Positions 25,801-34,800 of a stretch of 64,000 nucleotides of DNA are shown here, piece after piece. The notes beneath the pieces were generated by a model. It ran no database searches. It was not told the origin of the DNA and worked only from the letters and a program-made list of their open reading frames with translations. The DNA is from Lepisosteus oculatus (Eukaryota; Chordata; Actinopteri; Semionotiformes; Lepisosteidae), in the NCBI RefSeq assembly GCF_040954835.1, contig NC_090697.1, positions 11,958,001 to 12,022,000 on the forward strand, written 5' to 3'. Within the stretch, counting starts at the first letter, position 1, and the number at the start of each line of letters is the position of its first letter. Both the position numbers and the translations under genes were made by a program.

Positions 25801-28800
25801 TGAACACACAAGCCTTCATTATAAAAAAAATTAAAAAGTAATACAAAAAAATGAAAAGAAAATTTCTCATCTGAGATAAGCGAAAAGTAGGATCTCTGCA
25901 ATGCTTTAGGAGAGCCAGACTTGTAAGTGAAAAAACAGGTAGGAATAACTGTATCTCGTATAAACAAAAACACGTATACCAGTTGCACGTATAGCGGGTA
26001 ATTTTTCTGTCCGCACAGATGGTAATTAAAATTTACAGAGCCTTTACCCGAAGCATATTTGGTGGAAATTATTAATTGCTTCCTAGTGGATGCTTTCTAG
26101 TTTTTTATTATAAAGATTTGAAACATTGTATTGGGTATTATTGTACAGTTTGTGCAGTGTACTTCCTTTCTGTGGGATCACACATTAATTGGCATTAAAA
26201 GCCGAAAATAAACACACAGCCATGAACTGCTGCAGAGCCGAAGTTAAACCGAGCAAGTGGAGGGCTGAGCTCCAGGCGTGACGGGCATTTGAGCCGCGAT
26301 GTTCATTGAAGTCAACTCGCCATGTGTCGTAATTAGCAGATATTGACTGTTCTGGCATGGGAACGCACATCATCGAGTGGTTCATTTCCGAAGTAGCGCC
26401 GCATGTTTTAAAATTAGGCACCAGAGCCCAGAGTGCCTCACAGTAGCTGTGCTGGCAGACCAAGCTCTCTGAAGTGAGGTTCAACGGCAGGTTTCTCACC
26501 ATCATCTGTTAAAGCAATGAGGTCGTTTTGGTAGGTTATTCAGGGTTTTTGTCTTTTTCTTCCTCCATTGATTTTAATTACGCCAGAACACCATTGGTCT
26601 GCTCATTCTGCATGACTCAGAACTAGACGCCAGTGCTGGTCATTCCTGTCTTACACAGTAGTCAATCAATGTATTATTTATATATATATACAGTATTCAT
26701 TTGCTGTTTTTCAACACAGTTTTTTAACGCTCACCATGGCGTTGGTCCGGCCTGGTCTGCGACGAGCCGGCGAGGTGCCTGTCGCGTGCCCTGTGCCCTG
26801 TGCCCAGTGCTTTCTGGGCCTCTGGGCTCTGACCCGTCACGGTCTTTTCAGGTCATCGTCAACAAGGAGCCCACTGTGCCACTGGCGGAGCGCGGGAAGC
26901 ACTACAACATGCAGGACAGCCCGGATGGGAAGGAAGTGTGGGATGTGAAGAAGCTGCTGGAGGTGGGTGGGGTGCGGGCGGGAGCCAGGCAGGGGGGCAG
27001 GGAAGACCTCTGGCCCCGTGTGGACGGACCGCAATGTCTCGTCCGGCCCCGGAGTCCTTGATGAACCACCCTCCCCACACAAAAGTCGCCGCAGTGTCCG
27101 CCTCTCTCTCTTTTCTAGCTTCATGCAGCGTTCAGGTGGTTTTTTTTATACGTCCTGCACCAAAACCGTTTTTTAACTTATCGATAGGCGAACAGAAAGG
27201 TTTTCCATCATCCAACAACTAAACAACAAGTAACGGCAAAGTGTTGTTTTTTTGTTTTTTTTTTGTTGGTGACGCGTCGTGTCTTTGTTTTCCAGTGGCA
27301 GGTCAGTGATGACACGTTGTGTTTCTAAGGGCTGGTCTACGCTGTTTCAGAGACTGTTTGGTTCGCTGTTAGTTGTTATGGCAGCCACCGAGCAGGAAAG
27401 CTGAAGCTCGCATTTCTGCATTTTAATAAAGATTATTACGTTAATTTAAAGGACAGAAGTTGTCCTCTGATCCCCTGTGCCAGGGATGACCGCCTGGCCT
27501 AAAAATAGTCACGGCTGTAAATATTAAGCTCAGAATGTAGACATTTGACGTGATTTGAATGCCTTGTCTAACTCGTATTTCCTTAGTGTTCATTTTTTTT
27601 GTCATTGTTTCTGCTTAGTACCTTGGTCCTTCCAGCCGTCTTCCGGAGAAACAGGTTTATAGGGCTGTGATGAGGTTAGGGCAGCGAGGACAGGGGTGTG
27701 TCGGAGCCAGAAGCTTCATTCACAGGCCGCTTTGAGAGGACTCCTCAGAAGCCAGGTTTGCTGGAGATCATAACACACAGCAGTGAAATGACTAAAGAGA
27801 ATTGTGCCCAGAAAAAGAATAAGAAATATTAAAAGTCGTTTGTCGTTAAAGTCGTTGTCGTTAAAGCCGTTGAAAAGCGGGACTGTCCACGTCCCGCGAG
27901 GACGTGAACCCATGCGGCGTCTCGGTTAGCAGCGCGCCGTGACAGGCGTGGGAACTGAGAGCGTCTCCCGTCTCCGCCCGCAGCAATTCAGTTTGGACAT
28001 CGCGGACAACGCCTCCAAAGTCTGCCTCGCTCACCTCTTCACCTACCAGGACTTCGAGCACGGGACGCTGGGCCTGGCGTACGTCGGCTCGCACAAGAAG
28101 GAAGCCCTCGGCGGCCTCTGCCCCATCCGTGAGGACCGCTCCTGCGCTTTCGCCGGGGGGGTTGTGTGTCTGGTCGTGAGTTCTGCAATGCGCGCCGTGA
28201 GCAGAGGCTGCCCTTCCTAAGGGAGAGGGACGCGGGTACGAGCAGTCCAGAGCCGCGCCTTCATTAAGACGTCCCTCGCCTTTCTGCCACAAGGCTGGAC
28301 ATCGCGATTTCTCAACTCCTGCTCCTCGCTTGTTCTAATTTGAGCTTGAGGAGGACGAGTGGACTGCAAAGACTAGGTTTCCCGGCCTCTTGATTTGAGC
28401 TTTGATAAACAGAAAGTGATGTAAGCATACAGGTTTAAAGATTATTCAAGTATTTGAGTTCTGCACCCAGAACATTAATAAAACTGTTTCATTATTATTA
28501 TAATTGACTATTCCAACAATATATTTATATATATAAACCATACAAAATCAAACCCCTTTAAATGTGTTAACCTGGAAATAAAACCAAGGCCAGGTCCGTA
28601 GAGGCAGGAGGGCCACGGAAGACAGCCTCAGCTCGCAGGCAAACATTTTAGCAAGCAGTCGGGTGTCGGAGTGTCCTCAGGTCCGGCCAGGGAGGAGCTG
28701 GAGGGATGGACTGCTCCCAAGAAACCAGTGTGCATACTTCACTGGGAGCTGGAAATGATGTCATGAAAAGAATGAAGTAGAGAAATGTCAAAAATTGGCT

Positions 28801-31800
28801 CTGATGTTAAAATTATGAAGTCGGATTTCAGGAAGTACTAATGATGGGTGCAGATTCCAAAGTTTCAGTTCCAGACCGAACGCTTGTGCGTTTTGTTCAG
28901 AGGAAGGGTGCAGATTGCTCTCTGTGAAACGGGGGAACAGAAGATTTCCCGTCTAGAGGTGTGCTGGGGGGTTGTAAGACAACTTAGGAACAGGGCAATT
29001 AGATCCTGCAAATTGTTCTGTTTGGCTTATTTTTCCATCACGCAGATGATCCCAGACATACGGCAAACGTGGTTTAAAGGCAATTTGCAGGCTAAGGGGA
29101 GACGAATTTCTGAATAGTCTCTGCAAAGGCCAGATGATTTTGATTGATCACACAGGAGATTCTTTTGAAACAGCCGTTTAAAAACTGAGGAATGTGTTAA
29201 AGGAACCCAGAGTACAGTGTTTGCATTACTGTGACTGCAGACTTGTACTGTACGTTAAACATGAAGAAACTGACTTTGAGTCAGTTTTAGTTTTAATAGA
29301 TGGTCAATTACAGTGATCTAAAAAATGAACACTATTGCTGAAATTAGCCAAATGTTTGCACCGTGGATATAGATACGAAAACTTGCACCATAATGGCCAT
29401 TGTTTTGTTAAATTCTTACTCTTCTGCAGCCTACAAACCTTCATCTTCAGCCAAACCAATTTATTTGAACACTGGATTAACCAGCACAAAGAACTATGGG
29501 AAAACCATTTTAACTAAGGTCAGTAAAAATCCACTTTTTAGTCAAATAGTACAGAATCTGGAAAAATAACCTGAATTTTAGCGAGAAATTTGATATATGT
29601 TTGGGTCAGAGATCTAGCTTTGGAATTCGTTGTTTTTTATAAGTTATGTTAGGAAACAGGAAGGAGAGGTAGCAATTAGGACAAGCTCAGCAGTGTGCCT
29701 GCACTGATGGCTGATTGCCATGCTGAGAACCTTTTGATTTTAATTTAGACTCTGCAGCTACAACCAGTTCACCTCTCTGCAATCCACAGATACAGTATAT
29801 GAGCTGCTTTAAGAAACAGGGATTGGTTTAACACGTGTTTTGCAAATGTTTAACAAACTTTTGCCCACGCCACACTCCCTGATTTATTCTCCCAAAAAAG
29901 TATTAATGAATCGACTGGTGTCCAAACTTTTGCACATAGTGCATTCATTGTTTTATTTTTTTTCAGTCTGGTAAATTCAGCAAATAAATAGTAATTGTGC
30001 ATTAACGTGTGCAAAAATAGGTTGTGTTAACTTCTTTTCACTTAGAGATTTTTCTGCGAAACAAAGAGTCTGGCCACTTCTGCACACGACTGTAAATCGC
30101 TGAATGTAATGCTAGGAAACGGGTCCCGTCCATAATGGTGTCCTTGTGTTTTCGGCAGGAGGCAGATCTGGTGACCACTCATGAGCTGGGCCACAACTTT
30201 GGCGCTGAGCACGATCCAGACAATGTGAAAGTCTGTGCGCCCAACGATGACCAGGGGGGCAAATACGTAATGTACCCCATCGCTGTCAGCGGAGACCATG
30301 AGAACAACAAGGTGCTTTTTTGTTACGGTTTGCTTTTGTTTAAATGAATAATTCCTTACACTTCTATAGCACAATTCTGGACACTGGAGTTGCTCGTAAA
30401 AGGAAAGTCGTCTACCGGGTGTATATATATGTAAAAAAATCATAATAATGACTTCTGCCACATAAACACCCTGGACTGGACACCTGGACAGAGATGCACA
30501 CACTCACACCAGGGCCAAGCTTCCCAGAAGCTGTATACTACTACTCTATTTATATAGTGCTTTTCTGGACACTCCACTCAAAGTGCTTCACAGGTAATGG
30601 GGACTCCCCTCCACCACCACCAATGTGCAACGGCAGCCATAGTGCACCAGTACACTCCCCACACACCAGCTCTCAGTGGGGAGAACAGAGTGATGAAGCC
30701 AGTTCAGAGATGGGGATTATTAGGAGGCCGTGATGGATAAAGGCCAGGGGGAAATTGGGCCAGTACACCAGGGTTACTCCTACTCTTTTCGAGAAACGCC
30801 CTGGGATTCTTAAATAAACGCAGGTCTTGTCTGGCCTCCATTCTCATTGTGTATTCTGAAATAGGTGAGGCGGGTCAAGGGTGTTTCTCTGCGACTGCTG
30901 CTGGTTGCTCCACCGGGATCAAGCAGAAAGGCGTCATGTCTCATGCCCGCAGGCCGAGGACAGTTCAGTACATGCAGCTTGACGTCTGTATAGTCCTTCA
31001 GTACAGCGTCAGATGCTGCCGTGACATCTGCGCTCGTCTCTCTCTCCCCCCCCAGAGGTTTTCAACCTGCAGTAAAAAATCGATTTACAACACACTGATG
31101 AAGAAGGCGAACACCTGCTTCAAGCCGAGGAACAGCCAGCTGTGCGGCAATTCGCGGGTGGAGCAGGAGGAGCAGTGCGACCCGGGCATGCTGCACCTGA
31201 AGGACGACCCCTGCTGCACCTCCAGCTGCAAGTTTAGGCCCCACGTCAACTGCAGGTGAGCAGCGCGTCTCTCAGGCTGCAGTTATTAAATCTCGCTGAC
31301 AGAATAAATGAACTGACATTATGGGAAGAAATGGGCCAATTCTGAATTAAGCGCAAAATCGCGAACTTTGTAAAAGTCGCCCATGTTGTCACAGACTGGC
31401 CTTGGAGTCCCCACGATTTGCGAGGTGAAGCGGCCCTTCCTGCTCACTGGTCGCTGTAATGGCTAATGTACTGTGATGTACGAGCGAATAAAGACAGGTT
31501 GCGCAGTAGACGTTCGCCGCAGAAGTGTTCCAACGTCACCTGCATGCAGAGTTAACAAGTGCGTTGTTAAATGCCAAAACCTTCCATTGAGTTAAAGAGA
31601 CGTATTCACAGGCCAAATTCTTTACAGTGTTGCCTCATTCTGAATCACAGAACATGGGGCTGTGCAGACAGTGTGGTTGGGGAGGGGGGCGATCCTATTC
31701 TGATTCACTGTACTGCACTACAGTGAATGTAGATAGAGTACAGAGAGGGCTCTCTTTGTCGAGAACAGGCAGGCCATGGAGACTGTGCCATCGCTTCTTT

Positions 31801-34800
31801 AAAAAAAACAAACTGGGCGAGATCTTCTGATGAATTAGATCCCCGAATATGTGGGCCAGATGGACTCCTGTCTTTGTTTTATAGCTATGGGTATTGTCCA
31901 CAACATATTGCAGTGAGGCAGAAGAAACAGGGTAACTGAAAAGGCTAAGTTAGGGAATTCTTCTTCTTCCTCCGTACAGGACTGAGAAATTTCCTTATCA
32001 CATATAGAAATAACATATGCTTATGTTAACAGACCTCGTCTGTTTAAAACTAGGCACCTACTTTCATCTGTTTTACTAATAATGGATTTGTTCTTTCTGT
32101 GTTTGGTTCAGTGATAGAAACAGCCCCTGTTGTAAGGACTGCATGTTTGAGAAGGCTGGGAAGATCTGTCAGGAGCCCATCAGCGCCACCTGCAAGGGGC
32201 AGTCCACCTGCACAGGTGAGTGCACTGCGCCTTTCTGTTTAATTGTCGACCGCACTGATACAGGATCTTGCTCACCAGGACACAGAAAACCTGTTTAAAA
32301 AGAGATCCCAGCAGCTATATCGCCGTGCAACTCACAACTGGCTGTTCACTGAAGCTCAGCAGGTGTGAGTCTGGCCAGTACCTGGATGGGAGACTCCTGG
32401 GAAAAACTAGGGTTGGTGCTGGAAGAAGTGTTAGTGGGGCCACTAGGGGGCGCTCACCCTACGATCTGTGTGGGTCCTAATGCCCCAGTATAGTGATGGG
32501 GACACTATACTGGCATAAGGTGCCGTCCTTTGGGTAAGATGTAAAACCGAGGTCCTGACTCTGGTCATTAAAAATCCCAGGATGTTTCTCGAAAAGAGTA
32601 GGGGTGTTACCCTGGTGACCTGGCCAAATTTCCCCCTGGCCCTTACCAGTCATGGCCTCCTATTAATCCCCATCTATGAACTGGCTTCATCACTCTGCTC
32701 TCCTCCCCACTGAGAGCCGGTGTGTGGGGAGTGTACTGGTGCACTATGGCTGCCGTCGCATCATCCACGTGGGGCTGCACACTGGTGGGATCCCCATTAC
32801 CTGTAAAGCGCTTTGAGTGGAGTGTCCAGAAATCATTGACTATTATTATTAGATCCCGAGTGCCCAGGGGCTCGGTTTCCGATGGAGCTTCCCGAGGCTC
32901 ACCCTGGGGTGTTTGTTGTGTGCGCACTCCAGGAAGCAGCAGCGAATGCCCCGCCCCGCCCAACGCTCCTGACGGCACCACCTGCGTGGACATGGGCCGG
33001 TGCCGCGCCGGCGAGTGCATCCCCTTCTGCGAGGCCGTGGCCAACCGCAAGCCCTGCGCCTGCAACGGTAAGGCCTCCCGCGCGCCGGCTGAGCCCTTTC
33101 GTCCGCTGGCTCATGCTTCACACCCGGACTCGCCAGCTGCGAGCCGCCCGAGGTCCTTTATTGAGGCTGCGCGTCGTGTGTGACACGTGGAATCGCGAGC
33201 CGTGTTCTCGCCTCCTCGTCGGCGAATCTCGCCGCTCTCTGCCGCAGCCTTTCCTTCTTCTTTAAGCTTCGCCCCGCTTCATTCATCAGCTGGTTTAACA
33301 AGCGATGGAGGACATTCTCATCGGTGCTCCTCTATTGCCCACACTCAGTGTACTTCGGGGCAAAATCAGAACTGATGGATTTTCGTCCGTTTCCTGTGAA
33401 TACGTTTCAAGGCGCCGGCATTTAAAACGTGTGAGATTGCCGTGTCCTTGGTGTGTTAGTTCATCCGTTCCTCTGTGGCACGAACGTCTCTTTCCACCAG
33501 AGAGGAACATTTCTGTTTGGGTTGTTTTTTGGGTGGGCAGGGGGCGCTGTTGGGAATTGACTCGTGCCCAGCTGGTAAAATAACCGTATCGGCTACTCTG
33601 GACCCTCTCCGATACCGTTCTTCTTTCTGTCTCTCGTGCCAACAGAGACCGACGACTCCTGTAAGGTGTGCTGCAGAAACAAGGAGGGCATGTGCGTGCC
33701 GTACAAGAACTCCACCACGGGGCAGTTTCTGTTCCTGCGCAAAGGCAAGCCCTGCACCGTGGGCTTCTGTGAGGAGAATGTAAGTGCCGGGGCACGGCGT
33801 CAGAGCTCGTTCGTCAGGTGAAAAGACCCCGTCCTGCCGTGGGACCGTGCCAGGACAGTACGGACCTCCAGGGTTTTTGACAAATTCACAAGCAGAAAGC
33901 AGGAGGGTGGCGGTCACCACAGGGGACTGTGTCCACGTCCGAGTCTGCTTTTACGTAGCGATGTGAACCAGCCTTTTTCTTCTGCACGCTGATGCTACTT
34001 GGCAAATGGCACACTGATGTTCCTGTAAGATCAGAGTTTCCCAGCCCTAGTCCCGGAGACTCGCACACCTGTCAGCTTTTATTCCAGACAGGCTGTCCGT
34101 TACGCCATTGAGTTTGTAATCGCCGTATTAACAGGATTAATTTGCACTGCGTGACTGTTTTCAGATTTTAAACCTGCTGGAGGCAGGCTTTTAACTGTTG
34201 CATTGCCTAATTAAAATCAAATCCCAAACTCTTTTCAGTCGCAAAAACCAATGCTTGCAAACGTTACAGTCAGTACAGCTCGTTAATTCCATTAGGGCTT
34301 GCATGAAGTCATTAAGCTCAGCTCAGTGGGGATGAAATCCAGCAGCTGTGCGGGGCTGCGAGACTAGGATGGGGAGCCCCTGCTGTAAAGGTTTTACATC
34401 CGATGTCCCTCAGTTAATTAAGGAATTCCTTACGCTTATATAGCGCTTTTCTGGACACTCCACTCAAAGTGCTTTAGAGGTCAAGGGGACTCCCCTCCAC
34501 CACCACCAGTGTGCAGCCCCACCTGGGTGATGCGACAGCAGCAATAACGCACCAGTATGCTCCTCACACAGCATCTCTCGGTGGGGCGGTAAACAGTGAG
34601 AGGAAGTGATGAATTAGGAGGCCATGATTGGTAAAGGCCAGGGGGAAATTTGGCCAGGATGCTGGGGTTACACCCCTACTTTTTTAGAGAAACGCCCTGA
34701 GATTTTTAATGATAACAGAGTCAAGATAATGACCTTGAGAAAGACGACACAGTAAACATTTCCTTGCTTTTCTGCCATTTAAACATGTTGGGGGGGCAAA

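Noticed and set aside
32643-33183. Long overlapping frames on both strands near adam17 exon 14
   Set aside because: One runs from SINE copy F through the exon, the others are other-frame shadows of this GC-rich exon. The spliced reading frame is fixed by the Cys pattern and phase.
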